From a virus: DNA of 48,997 nt. The notes beneath the pieces were generated by a model. It was not told the origin of the DNA. It did no database searches and worked only from the letters and a program-made list of their open reading frames with translations. This document shows, in pieces, positions 24,367 through 31,469 of this stretch; positions within the stretch are counted from its first letter, which is position 1, and the number at the start of each line of letters is the position of its first letter. Both the position numbers and the translations under genes were made by a program. Where the stretch lies: positions 1-48,997 of the IMG/VR virus record IMGVR_UViG_3300031766_000012; one strand, written 5' to 3'.

Positions 24367-24841
24367 AAAGAAAATGATCTCAGAAATTCTTGAGGGAGCA
24401 GCTAAGCTCGATTCTCAAGAAGCTAGAAGAGAATATCTAAAAGACAACTATTCGGTTGCACTAATCACAATTTTAAAGGGCGGATTTGATGATTCTGTAC
24501 AGTGGAATTTACCTAAAGGTGAACCACCATACAAGCAAGATGACGCTCCAAAAGGATTTGAACCAAACAATTTGTATAAATTACAACCTAGGTTTGGCAA
24601 ATATTTCATGAAAGGCGGAAGAGGCGATAAGCTTACTTCTGTCAAACGTGAAAGTATGTTCATTGAAGTATTAGAATCTCTTCATAAAAATGAAGCGGAA
24701 CTAGTATTGGCAATGAAAGATAAGAAACTTACTGGAAGATATAAAGGAGTAACGCTTAAGTTAGTACAAGATACATTTCCAGATCTTATCAAAACGGTTA
24801 CAGCACCTGAAGTGAAAGAACAGGCAGCTGTAGAAAAATAA
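24359..24841 (+). CDS. DUF6433-family conserved phage protein
   Basis: 160 residues from the ATG at 24359, with GGAGG upstream. Pattern: ISEILEGAAKL, FNLPKGEPPYKQ-like (WNLPKGEPPYKQDDAPKG), MKGGRGDKLTSVKRESMF, and a helical end. This matches a protein conserved in T4-like marine phages (DUF6433), unknown function. Overlaps rnh by 8 nt. Confidence 0.8.
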   Translation: MAKKKMISEILEGAAKLDSQEARREYLKDNYSVALITILKGGFDDSVQWNLPKGEPPYKQDDAPKGFEPNNLYKLQPRFGKYFMKGGRGDKLTSVKRESMFIEVLESLHKNEAELVLAMKDKKLTGRYKGVTLKLVQDTFPDLIKTVTAPEVKEQAAVEK

Positions 24842-24843
24842 AA

Positions 24844-24970
24844 TATCTCTAAGGAGGTGATCACCAATAATATATGATTTGTTTTTTAACTTATTTTATA
24901 GAAGGAGGATTACTAACAAAAAACTTTGGTTGTCCCAGATCTGCAGATCTGGGATAATCTTTTAGAGATA
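24844..24970 (+). ncRNA. Candidate structured RNA with strong anti-16S (Shine-Dalgarno-like) elements
   Basis: TATCTCTAA (24844-24852) and TTAGAGATA (24962-24970) are perfect complements that close the whole gap. TAAGGAGGTGATC (24850-24862) is a 13-nt perfect complement of the canonical 16S rRNA 3' end; GAAGGAGG recurs at 24901-24908. The first lies 13 or more nt from the nearest ATG (24874), which would give only a 27-residue peptide; the second has no start codon behind it. So these may not initiate a normal protein. Confidence 0.5.
24933..24963 (+). terminator. Probable intrinsic terminator after the DUF6433 gene
   Basis: A perfect 22-nt inverted repeat (TCCCAGATCTG at 24933-24943 with CAGATCTGGGA at 24944-24954) followed by TAATCTTTT. 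The T-tract is short, so termination may be partial. Confidence 0.6.
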
Positions 24971-24974
24971 AGCA

Positions 24975-25003
24975 TGTACTTTATTATGAAAGTGTGGTAT
25001 AAT
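24975..25003 (+). promoter_or_regulatory. Early promoter P5, 7 nt from the ATG (predicted leaderless mRNA)
   Basis: TGTACT 24975-24980, 17-bp spacer, TGG-TATAAT (24998-25003). AGGCCCT separates it from the ATG at 25011. Confidence 0.85.
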
Positions 25004-25010
25004 AGGCCCT

Positions 25011-25562
25011 ATGAATATATTTATTTTAGATAATGATCCCGTGATAGCAGCCCAAATGCAATGTGATAAACATGTTGTCAAAATGGTAGTCGAATCAGCA
25101 CAAATGCTTTCAACTGTGCATCGTATGGTTGATGGCACAATGGAACGTAGACCTTCAAAGTCTGGTTCTATGTTACAATACTTTTACTTAGAAGATGAAA
25201 GAGAAGATTTGCTATACAAAGCATGTCATTTCAACCATCCTTCTACAGTATGGACACGAGAATCTATGCATAATTACAGGTGGCATTACGTACATTTTGC
25301 TGCTCTATGCGACGAATATACGTATAGATATGGTAAAGTGCATAGCACAGATAGTAAGCTTAGAAAAGCTTTATCGAAATTGCCTCACAATATACCTGTT
25401 AAAAAAATGACTCCATTCAAATTAGCAATGGCTTCATTTCCACAATGTATAACTGAAGATGCAGTAGAATCATATAGAAATTTTTATATGACAAAACAAG
25501 AACGATTTAAAATGGCGTGGACAAAACGCCCACAACCGGAGTGGTTTAATGCCTCGATATGA
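25011..25562 (+). CDS. Conserved phage protein (MNIFxLDNDPxxAA family)
   Basis: 183 residues. NIFILDNDPVIAAQMQCDKH, MVVESAQMLSTVHR, HPSTVWTRESMHNYRW and WTKRPQPEWF are conserved blocks of a protein widespread in T4-like phages. Databases sometimes attach a DNA glycosylase name to it; I cannot confirm this. His- and Trp-rich, probably enzymatic. Leaderless from P5. Confidence 0.75.
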   Translation: MNIFILDNDPVIAAQMQCDKHVVKMVVESAQMLSTVHRMVDGTMERRPSKSGSMLQYFYLEDEREDLLYKACHFNHPSTVWTRESMHNYRWHYVHFAALCDEYTYRYGKVHSTDSKLRKALSKLPHNIPVKKMTPFKLAMASFPQCITEDAVESYRNFYMTKQERFKMAWTKRPQPEWFNASI

Positions 25563-25794
25563 TTTTAAAGATTTAGAAACAGGTGAAGTAACTGAGTATA
25601 CTATGAGTTACAAAGATCTTGATAAATTTAAAGAAGAAAATCCTAATTTGCAACAACAAATAGGAGTTCCAAATCACATTACTGGTACTGAAGGTGCAAC
25701 TCTCAGACAAGCTGGAAGTGGATGGAAAGAAGTCCAAGATAGAATTAAGAGTGGTTTACCTCCACGATTAAAAGGAAATATAAAAACAAAATGA
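25549..25794 (+). CDS. Small FmdB-like phage protein without cysteines
   Basis: 81 residues. MPRYDFKDLETGEVTEY resembles the start of FmdB-type zinc ribbons, but the cysteines are absent; the C-terminus GSGWKEVQDRIKSGLPPR is like T4-like marine phage homologues. Overlaps both neighbours. Function unknown. Confidence 0.65.
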   Translation: MPRYDFKDLETGEVTEYTMSYKDLDKFKEENPNLQQQIGVPNHITGTEGATLRQAGSGWKEVQDRIKSGLPPRLKGNIKTK

Positions 25795-26453
25795 TTGAAT
25801 TAGCACTAAATACCGAAGATTATGGTTTAAAACAAGTTAACCACGAATCAGGTAGATGGTATGAAGATCCAGAAACTAATCGTTATTATAGTATTACAAA
25901 CGTATTATCTATATTAAGCGAAGAAAGTATTCAGAAATGGAGAGCTCGAGTTGGAGAAGAAGAAGCTAATAGAATATCACGTCAAGCTTCAGGCAAAGGT
26001 ACAGAAGTTCATGATATGATTGAAGCTTTTGTTTTAGGAGAAATTAAAGAAACAAAGAATCTTTTAGCATTACAAAATTTTAAAGAAATTAAACCTATTA
26101 TTGAAGATAAATTATCAAAGGTTTATGCAACAGAAAAACGAATGTTTTCATCACATTTAGGAGTAGCTGGTACAGTAGATTGTGTTGGTGAATGGGAAGG
26201 TAAAACTTCTATTATAGATTGGAAAACATCTAAAAAGTTTAAGAAAAAAGAATGGATTCACTCTTACTTTATGCAAGCAGCAGCATATGCTATTATGTGG
26301 GAAGAAAGAACTGGACAACCAATTACGCAATTAGTTATTTGTATTGCGGGTGATACAGGACCTCAGGTGTTTATTGAACATCGTGATAATTGGACACGCG
26401 GGTTAATCAAAGTGATTAACGAATTTAAACGAAGAAAATTATTTGGGAGATAA
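25791..26453 (+). CDS. PD-(D/E)XK exonuclease
   Basis: 220 residues. GKGTEVHDMIEAF (motif with Glu/His), GVAGTVDCVGEW (catalytic Asp), TSIIDWKTSKK (D-x-K) and YFMQAAAYAIMW (QxxxY) follow the order of the RecB/Cas4/MGME1-like nuclease family. Likely ssDNA exonuclease in recombination or host DNA breakdown. Overlaps the preceding gene (ATGA). Confidence 0.85.
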   Translation: MIELALNTEDYGLKQVNHESGRWYEDPETNRYYSITNVLSILSEESIQKWRARVGEEEANRISRQASGKGTEVHDMIEAFVLGEIKETKNLLALQNFKEIKPIIEDKLSKVYATEKRMFSSHLGVAGTVDCVGEWEGKTSIIDWKTSKKFKKKEWIHSYFMQAAAYAIMWEERTGQPITQLVICIAGDTGPQVFIEHRDNWTRGLIKVINEFKRRKLFGR

Positions 26454-26454
26454 A

Positions 26455-26673
26455 ATGAGAAATATATTAATTGATGCACTAAAAGCACATTACAAAGGTA
26501 TTATTAAAACTTCTCAAGCAAATGTAGAAATCTATTTACAAAACTCAGTAGGAGTTGGAGAACATCCAAATGTTATTGAAACTATTGATCTAGAGATTAC
26601 TAAAATTGCTGAAGCAGAAGATAAATTACATACGCTTGAGAGTTATTTCGTTCTAAAAGATTTACGTATATAA
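26455..26673 (+). CDS. Small conserved phage protein
   Basis: 72 residues from the ATG at 26455 (GGGAGA upstream). Helical: HYKGIIKTSQANVEIYLQNS, VGVGEHPNVIETID, and a final acidic helix. This pattern (I/V-Y-x-x-x-P/S-x-G-I/V-G-E-H) recurs in T4-like marine phages. Function unknown. Confidence 0.7.
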   Translation: MRNILIDALKAHYKGIIKTSQANVEIYLQNSVGVGEHPNVIETIDLEITKIAEAEDKLHTLESYFVLKDLRI

Positions 26674-26676
26674 ATA
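26669..26676 (+). promoter_or_regulatory. Late promoter, 5 nt from the ATG (predicted leaderless mRNA)
   Basis: Perfect TATAAATA overlapping the end of the previous gene; the gap GATCT leads to the ATG at 26682. Confidence 0.75.
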
Positions 26677-26681
26677 GATCT

Positions 26682-27293
26682 ATGAAAAGAGAACTCATAG
26701 AATATATCATCGAGGCAGCCGCTGGAAAGGGGCTTACTATTTTTGATATTGATGAAACTCTCTTTCATACTAAAGCAAAAATAGGTGTATTACGTAACGG
26801 TAAGATAATTAAACAGTTAAATAACGTACAATTTAATACATATAAATTGCAAAAAGGCGAAACATTTGACTTTGGTCAATTTAAGTCTGCTGAGATTTTT
26901 TATAAGACATCTACACCAATTGGTAAGATGATTGCAAAAGCAAAAATCATTATAAAAAATGCAACGAAGAAAGGTTCCAAAGTAATCGTTGTTACCGCAA
27001 GAGGAGATATGGATGACAGAGATCTATTCATAAAAACTTTTGAAGCACAAGGAATCGACATGAGCAATGTTTATGTCGAAAGGGCAGGAAATATCGGATT
27101 AGATAGTTCTGCAAAAAACAAAGAAGTGGTATTTAGAAAATATCTAGATACTGGATTATATACAAGAATAAGATTATTCGATGATGCCATGGAAAATCTA
27201 TTAGCTTTAACATCACTTAAGGATGAATATCCACATATAACATTTGAAGCATATAGAGTAAACAAAAGTGGCAGCATTTCAACGGTGAAGTGA
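26682..27293 (+). CDS. HAD-superfamily phosphatase with capsid-targeting-like N-terminus
   Basis: 203 residues. MKRELIEYIIEAAAGKG (IIE-A site), then LTIFDIDETLFHT (DxDET, HAD motif I), VIVVTARGD (motif II Thr) and RIRLFDDAMEN (motif IV). Predicted Mg-dependent phosphatase that would be packed in the head and injected. Distinct from the second HAD protein at 40065. Substrate unknown. Confidence 0.82.
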   Translation: MKRELIEYIIEAAAGKGLTIFDIDETLFHTKAKIGVLRNGKIIKQLNNVQFNTYKLQKGETFDFGQFKSAEIFYKTSTPIGKMIAKAKIIIKNATKKGSKVIVVTARGDMDDRDLFIKTFEAQGIDMSNVYVERAGNIGLDSSAKNKEVVFRKYLDTGLYTRIRLFDDAMENLLALTSLKDEYPHITFEAYRVNKSGSISTVK

Positions 27294-27294
27294 T

Positions 27295-27510
27295 ATGCCC
27301 CCTATAAAATTTAAACCATCAGTTACACAAAGATTAAGAGGAGAAGCGAAAGCTACAACTACTAATTATTATATAAAGAATATTTCACAAAATGAATTAT
27401 TCGATGCTCTCAATGCAAACAATACTACTCCAAAAAGAAAGCAAAAGATACGGAATGAACTTGTGAGGAGAGGAGTTAATATTGTTTATGTCACAAAAGA
27501 AGAAGCCTAA
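27295..27510 (+). CDS. Small conserved phage protein
   Basis: 71 residues: MPPIKFKPSVTQRLRGEAKAT, YYIKNISQNELFDALN, KRKQKIRNELVRRGV. A pattern I recall from T4-like marine phages, basic and probably nucleic-acid binding; function unknown. It starts just after the HAD gene and overlaps the next small ORF. Confidence 0.7.
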   Translation: MPPIKFKPSVTQRLRGEAKATTTNYYIKNISQNELFDALNANNTTPKRKQKIRNELVRRGVNIVYVTKEEA

Positions 27511-27610
27511 AGAATACGCTTGGATGCTAAAACCCATTTCTGATAGATCTAAAGAGATCCGTGAGAAAGGCAGAATTATTGATGCTCGAAGAGCAGGAGT
27601 TAAATTATGA
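27488..27610 (+). CDS. Tiny basic protein
   Basis: 40 residues: MSQKKKPKEYAWMLKPISDR and a charged helix (EIREKGRIIDARRAGVKL). Overlaps the previous gene by 23 nt and the next by 4 nt (ATGA), which supports translation. Function unknown. Confidence 0.5.
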   Translation: MSQKKKPKEYAWMLKPISDRSKEIREKGRIIDARRAGVKL

Positions 27611-27927
27611 ATTTCGAAGGTACTTATACGCCTTTAAGGCATGATCTTACAATACAACCAGCAAGTCATGGTTTAGGATTAGTTGCAACCGAAACTATTC
27701 CTGCAGGAACTTTTTTAGGTATATCTCACGTATGGGAAATACAACGATCTGAATGGATAAGAACACCATTAGGAGGTTTTGTAAATCACTCAGAAACACC
27801 AAATGCATGGATCTATTGGAATCAAGATCATGATCTTGGATGGCAAAGAGAAATGTTCGCTATTAGAAATATCAAAGCTGAGGAAGAAGTCGTAGTTTAT
27901 TATCAACTACCAGAATATGATGACTGA
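27607..27927 (+). CDS. SET-domain protein
   Basis: 106 residues. HGLGLVATETIPAGTFLG is the N-terminal SET motif, GGFVNHSETPNA the NHS cofactor motif, and IKAEEEVVVYYQLPEYDD the C-terminal part with the catalytic-type Tyr. The pre- and post-SET regions are absent, as in other small viral SET proteins. Predicted protein-lysine methyltransferase; target unknown. Confidence 0.82.
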   Translation: MNFEGTYTPLRHDLTIQPASHGLGLVATETIPAGTFLGISHVWEIQRSEWIRTPLGGFVNHSETPNAWIYWNQDHDLGWQREMFAIRNIKAEEEVVVYYQLPEYDD

Positions 27928-28201
27928 TCAATGGCATGGAGGAAAAGGTTCTAAACGAAGAAAATCTGATGAAAACAAATATGCAGATAATTGGGATAGA
28001 ATATTTGGAAAGAAAAAACGTGGGGCTGTAGCTCAGTTGGGAGAGCGCGTCCCTTGCACGGATGAGGTCGCAGGTTCGACCCCTGTCAGCTCCACCACCG
28101 AAGAAGATTGGGATATGTTACCCGATGTAGAAGATCTAGAAAAAATTGTAGATCGAGAACTTAAAAAACTAGAGGAATGGGAAAATGAAAATAAGACATG
28201 A
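27917..28201 (+). CDS. WHGGKGS-type small protein with a tRNA gene embedded in frame
   Basis: Residues 1-34 (DQWHGGKGSKRR...YADNWDRIFGKKK) match a small conserved T4-like phage protein that normally ends about there. The frame then runs through the tRNA-Ala (giving VAQLGERVPCTDEVAG, a typical artefact of tRNA translation) and on to 28201 with an acidic helical tail (DVEDLEKIVDRELKKLEEW). The tail could instead be a separate ORF from the ATG at 28114. The full-length protein is doubtful; the N-terminal part is real. Confidence 0.55.
   Translation: MMTDQWHGGKGSKRRKSDENKYADNWDRIFGKKKRGAVAQLGERVPCTDEVAGSTPVSSTTEEDWDMLPDVEDLEKIVDRELKKLEEWENENKT
28022..28097 (+). tRNA. tRNA-Ala (UGC)
   Basis: A 76-nt cloverleaf: acceptor GGGGCTG with CAGCTCC, D-arm GCTC/GAGC, anticodon stem CGTCC/GGATG around loop CTTGCAC (anticodon TGC), T-arm with TTCGACC loop, discriminator A and encoded CCA (28095-28097). 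One G-U pair in each of the acceptor, anticodon and T stems. The only tRNA in the window. Confidence 0.95.
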
Positions 28202-28451
28202 TTATGTATTAGTAGCGGAAGCACAAAAAGAAGAGAAAACAGCAGGTGGAATTATTCTATCCGCTGATGCTCAAATAGATAAAGCAGCAAAACCTGGAGT
28301 TGTATTAGCATACGGTCCACATGTTGAAGGACTATTTACAGGAGATAGAGTATATGTGCAATGGTCAGAATCTATGCCTATCAACGTAGATGGAAAAGCA
28401 GCTGTTTTAATTAAAGATGAATTCGTAAAAGCATATATAAGATCCGAATAG
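28185..28451 (+). CDS. groES: GroES-type co-chaperonin
   Basis: 88 residues. IRHDYVLVAEAQKEEKTAGGIIL contains the mobile loop with GGIIL; PGVVLAYGP and GDRVYV follow as in GroES. T4 uses the very divergent gp31; this one is closer to bacterial GroES. It likely replaces the host cap on GroEL for folding the phage capsid protein. AGAGGA precedes the ATG. Confidence 0.88.
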   Translation: MKIRHDYVLVAEAQKEEKTAGGIILSADAQIDKAAKPGVVLAYGPHVEGLFTGDRVYVQWSESMPINVDGKAAVLIKDEFVKAYIRSE

Positions 28452-28452
28452 G

Positions 28453-28460
28453 TATAAATA
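28453..28460 (+). promoter_or_regulatory. Late promoter, 5 nt from the ATG (predicted leaderless mRNA)
   Basis: Perfect TATAAATA; the gap GAACC leads to the ATG at 28466. No SD is present. Confidence 0.75.
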
Positions 28461-28465
28461 GAACC

Positions 28466-29884
28466 ATGTACGATTATAACTATATCACAGAAGCCAAAGA
28501 AAAGAACATGAAAATGTCTGTAATTATATTGGCTAATTCACTGGACGATGGAACAGCAGCAAAAGTTATGGCTGATGTATGTTCGTTTAATGATATAGAA
28601 TGCAATTTAATTGATATTGATAAAGCATATTTAGGTGATGCCGATATTGAACTGAGAAAAGTTGATATTCGTAATATCGATGGAGAAGGTAAAAAGGTTA
28701 CATGTAATATAGATTCAACAATCGTATTTACAAGAGGTGGAGCAATTGCGACTCAGGTAGGACAAGCTTTAGTATCTACATTACAAACCGCGGGATTCTT
28801 TATGGTTAATGATCTTGAATCCATGATGTTATGTGATAATAAAATGGCAACTACAATTGCTATGAATAGATCAAATGTTAAAACACCGCGCACAGTTATA
28901 TTGAACAACGATGAAAGTATCGAATTTGCTCATAAACAAATTGGTAGTAAATTTCCTGTAATTGTTAAAACTTTGACCGGAACGCAAGGTGTAGGTGTAA
29001 CAAAAGTTGATTCGATGAGTTCTTTAAGGTCTGTATGTCAATCTTTATGGAAGTTTGATGCACAGCTGTTGATGCAAGAATTCTTAGAAATGGAATATGA
29101 TATCAGAACTCTTGTAGTTGATGGTAAAATATTAGGTGCAGCAAAAAGAATCACGGCTAAAGGTTCTGAATTTAGATCAAATGTTCATCAAGGCGCAGAT
29201 ACGGTTCCTTATATATTAAAGGAAAGGGAAATTGAAATAATTCTTGCAGCTTCACGAGTAAGTGGAGGATATTATGTTGGTGTAGATCATTGTATAGTTG
29301 ATGGAGAGATTTATATTTTAGAGGTAAATGGATCTCCTGGTGTAAAGTCACATTATAACGCATATGATTTAGATACACAAAAATCTGTAGGTAAAAAATC
29401 AGACAATAAATTATTTGATATATTTTTAAAATATTTGTTAGAAGAAAATAATAGAACTAAATTCTTTAGACTTGAAGCAGGTTTTATTGAAACAATTATC
29501 CTTGAAGGTATGGAAGATGATCCAATACGAGCTAAACTTGATACCGGCAATGGAACAAATGCATCAATGTTAATGGTTGATGATCTTAAGGTAAAAGATA
29601 AAAAAGTATTTTGGAAAAAGAATGGTAAGAAATTTGAATCTGATCTTATTGGTTTATCTAAAGCAAGACATATGGAAACGGTCGATGAAAGACCAGTTAT
29701 TGAACATACAATAACATTTAATAATAGATCCTATCTAATACATTTAGGATTATCGCTTAAAAATACAGCATCAGAGATGTTGTGTAATAGAGATTTAATA
29801 ACACTTTTTGGTGTATCTGTAAATCCATCTAAACGATTTGCTTTAACACCATACACGGCAAGAAATGACAACTACGACGTTTAA
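28466..29884 (+). CDS. RimK-like ATP-grasp ligase fused to a RimB-like zinc-protease domain, capsid-targeted
   Basis: 472 residues. MYDYNYITEAKEK gives an ITE-A site. Residues about 20-305 are a RimK-type ATP-grasp: FTRGGAIATQVG, VIVKTLTGTQGVGVT, LMQEFLE...DIRTLVVDG, YILEVNGSPGV. Residues about 330-465 match the ATP-dependent zinc protease/RimB family: IRAKLDTGNGTNASM (D-T-G), RPVIEHTI, MLCNRDLI. RimK adds Glu to ribosomal protein bS6 and RimB modulates this in bacteria. Here both are one protein, apparently made late and packaged. Target inferred. Confidence 0.82.
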   Translation: MYDYNYITEAKEKNMKMSVIILANSLDDGTAAKVMADVCSFNDIECNLIDIDKAYLGDADIELRKVDIRNIDGEGKKVTCNIDSTIVFTRGGAIATQVGQALVSTLQTAGFFMVNDLESMMLCDNKMATTIAMNRSNVKTPRTVILNNDESIEFAHKQIGSKFPVIVKTLTGTQGVGVTKVDSMSSLRSVCQSLWKFDAQLLMQEFLEMEYDIRTLVVDGKILGAAKRITAKGSEFRSNVHQGADTVPYILKEREIEIILAASRVSGGYYVGVDHCIVDGEIYILEVNGSPGVKSHYNAYDLDTQKSVGKKSDNKLFDIFLKYLLEENNRTKFFRLEAGFIETIILEGMEDDPIRAKLDTGNGTNASMLMVDDLKVKDKKVFWKKNGKKFESDLIGLSKARHMETVDERPVIEHTITFNNRSYLIHLGLSLKNTASEMLCNRDLITLFGVSVNPSKRFALTPYTARNDNYDV

Positions 29885-30023
29885 AATTAAAATGCCACCG
29901 AGGCATGAAATCAAAGTGAGAAAGGTAACACCATCTCATACTGTTACTCGCGTGGAAAAAGATAAAACTAAAACTTTGCCGAGAAAAGCTAAGTATAAAG
30001 ATATAAATACATACGAGGTATAA
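29865..30023 (+). CDS. Small basic protein
   Basis: 52 residues: TTTTFKIKMPPRHEIKVRKV and a Lys-rich second half. Overlaps the end of the RimK-RimB gene by 20 nt; its end contains a late promoter. Function unknown. Confidence 0.5.
   Translation: MTTTTFKIKMPPRHEIKVRKVTPSHTVTRVEKDKTKTLPRKAKYKDINTYEV
30002..30009 (+). promoter_or_regulatory. Late promoter TATAAATA
   Basis: 15 nt before the ATG at 30025, with CGAGG between as a weak RBS. Confidence 0.65.
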
Positions 30024-30024
30024 A

Positions 30025-30294
30025 ATGGCAGATTTAGACAATTTAGATTTTGACTTTGGTTTTACAGCAGTTGATGAACATGAACTCGAAGCTGTACAAA
30101 CCGTAAGTAAAACCGCTGACACTGCAGCATCAGAATTAGCTGCAGCTGAAGCAAAACTAGGTAAGTTATATAATGCAATATTACCATTGCTCAGTAACTT
30201 GAAGAAAAATCCTGAAAAGGAATACATACTTTGGCCAAATAGGACAGAGAAAATTGAACAATTTGAAGATGTTATTGCTAACATCATAAAATGA
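30025..30294 (+). CDS. Conserved late protein of unknown function
   Basis: 89 residues: LDFDFGFTAVDEHELEAVQ, an Ala-rich helix, then LSNLKKNPEKEYILWPNRTE. A pattern conserved in T4-like marine phages, sometimes called structural. Overlaps the upstream context of the lysozyme gene. Confidence 0.75.
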   Translation: MADLDNLDFDFGFTAVDEHELEAVQTVSKTADTAASELAAAEAKLGKLYNAILPLLSNLKKNPEKEYILWPNRTEKIEQFEDVIANIIK

Positions 30295-30305
30295 GGATAC
30301 CACAA

Positions 30306-30746
30306 ATGGATATTAATAAATTAAGAGAGCAACTAAAAATAGACGAAGGACAGGTCAATGAAATTTATAACGATCATCTTGGCTATGCTACTTTTGGTAT
30401 CGGTCATTTGGTTATTGATGGTGATCAAGAAAAGGGTCAACCATTGGGCACACCAGTTACCGAACAACGCGTTTATGAAGTTTTTGAGAAGGATGTACAA
30501 ACGGTAATTGCCGATTGTAAAAAATTGCATGAAGGTTGGGATGGATATCCCGAGGAAGCAAAACAGATCATTGCAAATATGATGTTTAACATGGGTTATA
30601 CTCGACTTTCTAAATTTAAAAAACACAATACAGCGCTTCAGTGCGGTGATTGGAAAACAGCAGCTGTCGAAGGAAGAGATTCAAGATGGCATAAACAAGT
30701 CACAAATAGAGCAGAAAGGCTCATGGTGAGACTTGAAAATATATAA
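30306..30746 (+). CDS. e: T4-type lysozyme (GH24 endolysin)
   Basis: 146 residues from the ATG at 30306 (GAGGA 7 nt upstream; an earlier in-frame ATG at 30291 is less well placed). LKIDEGQVNEIYNDHLGYATFGIGHL reproduces the Glu-Asp-Thr catalytic triad of T4 lysozyme (E11, D20, T26). No signal peptide, so a holin is required; the small membrane proteins at 31804 and 32097 or 17906 are candidates. Confidence 0.93.
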   Translation: MDINKLREQLKIDEGQVNEIYNDHLGYATFGIGHLVIDGDQEKGQPLGTPVTEQRVYEVFEKDVQTVIADCKKLHEGWDGYPEEAKQIIANMMFNMGYTRLSKFKKHNTALQCGDWKTAAVEGRDSRWHKQVTNRAERLMVRLENI

Positions 30747-30749
30747 ATA
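30742..30749 (+). promoter_or_regulatory. Late promoter TATAAATA
   Basis: Overlaps the stop of the lysozyme gene, 21 nt before the ATG at 30771, with AAGAGG as RBS. Confidence 0.75.
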
Positions 30750-30770
30750 GTTATTTAAGAGGAAAACAAA

Positions 30771-31022
30771 ATGGCAGTATTAAGACTATTAGGATCAGAA
30801 GCAGGTTTAGCTTCAGCATCTAATGTTGGGTTTGCTAAATTAGTAAGGGTTTTAAACAATAAAACTTCAGTGCAAGTTATTACACAAAAAGCTGCAGGTG
30901 GTACTACACTAGCAACTGTGACATTAGCCGCAGGAGAATCAGTTTTAATCGCTAAAGCTCCATCTGATACACTTACCGGAGTAGCTACTTCTTTAGCTGT
31001 TTCAGTAGCATTCGCTAACTAA
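30771..31022 (+). CDS. Small Ala/Val-rich late protein
   Basis: 83 residues: VRVLNNKTSVQVITQKAAGG, TLATVTLAAGESVLIAKAP. An all-beta small protein like ones found in marine phages behind late promoters, possibly a decoration or virion protein. Function unknown. Confidence 0.7.
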   Translation: MAVLRLLGSEAGLASASNVGFAKLVRVLNNKTSVQVITQKAAGGTTLATVTLAAGESVLIAKAPSDTLTGVATSLAVSVAFAN

Positions 31023-31031
31023 AAATGAATC

Positions 31032-31469
31032 ATGGCCTATTCGCAGAAGGTAATAGACAGATTTAATAATGTATTAAATTCTCCAGAGAAATTCTCTGTA
31101 GGCCGATTCGATCCAAAAGAATCCAATGTAGCAACCGGAATGACAGGCGCACCCGCGTGTGGTGATGTCATGAAGCTACAACTGAAATTGAATGACAACG
31201 AAGAAATCGTTGATGTTAAATTTAAAACTTATGGATGCGGATCCGCTATCGCATCTTCTTCATTATTCGTTGATATGCTAATGGGTAAAACCATAGAAGA
31301 GGCAAAACTTGTTAAAGACAAAGATATTGCCGAAATATTAGAACTTCCGGCTATCAAACTTCATTGTTCTGTATTAGCTGAAGATTCGATTCGTCAGGCA
31401 ATAAGAAATTGGGAAGATAAAAAAGCCCATAGACAGCACAATGGAGAACCTAATGATCGAGTTGACTAA
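31032..31469 (+). CDS. iscU: IscU-like Fe-S cluster scaffold
   Basis: 145 residues. The three scaffold cysteines are present: TGAPACGDVMKL (with the key Asp), TYGCGSAIASSS and IKLHCSVLAEDS (with His). Cysteine desulfurase, HscA/HscB and ferredoxin are not encoded here, so it must take sulfur from the host IscS or SufS. It assembles 2Fe-2S clusters for transfer, presumably to the next protein. Confidence 0.93.
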   Translation: MAYSQKVIDRFNNVLNSPEKFSVGRFDPKESNVATGMTGAPACGDVMKLQLKLNDNEEIVDVKFKTYGCGSAIASSSLFVDMLMGKTIEEAKLVKDKDIAEILELPAIKLHCSVLAEDSIRQAIRNWEDKKAHRQHNGEPNDRVD

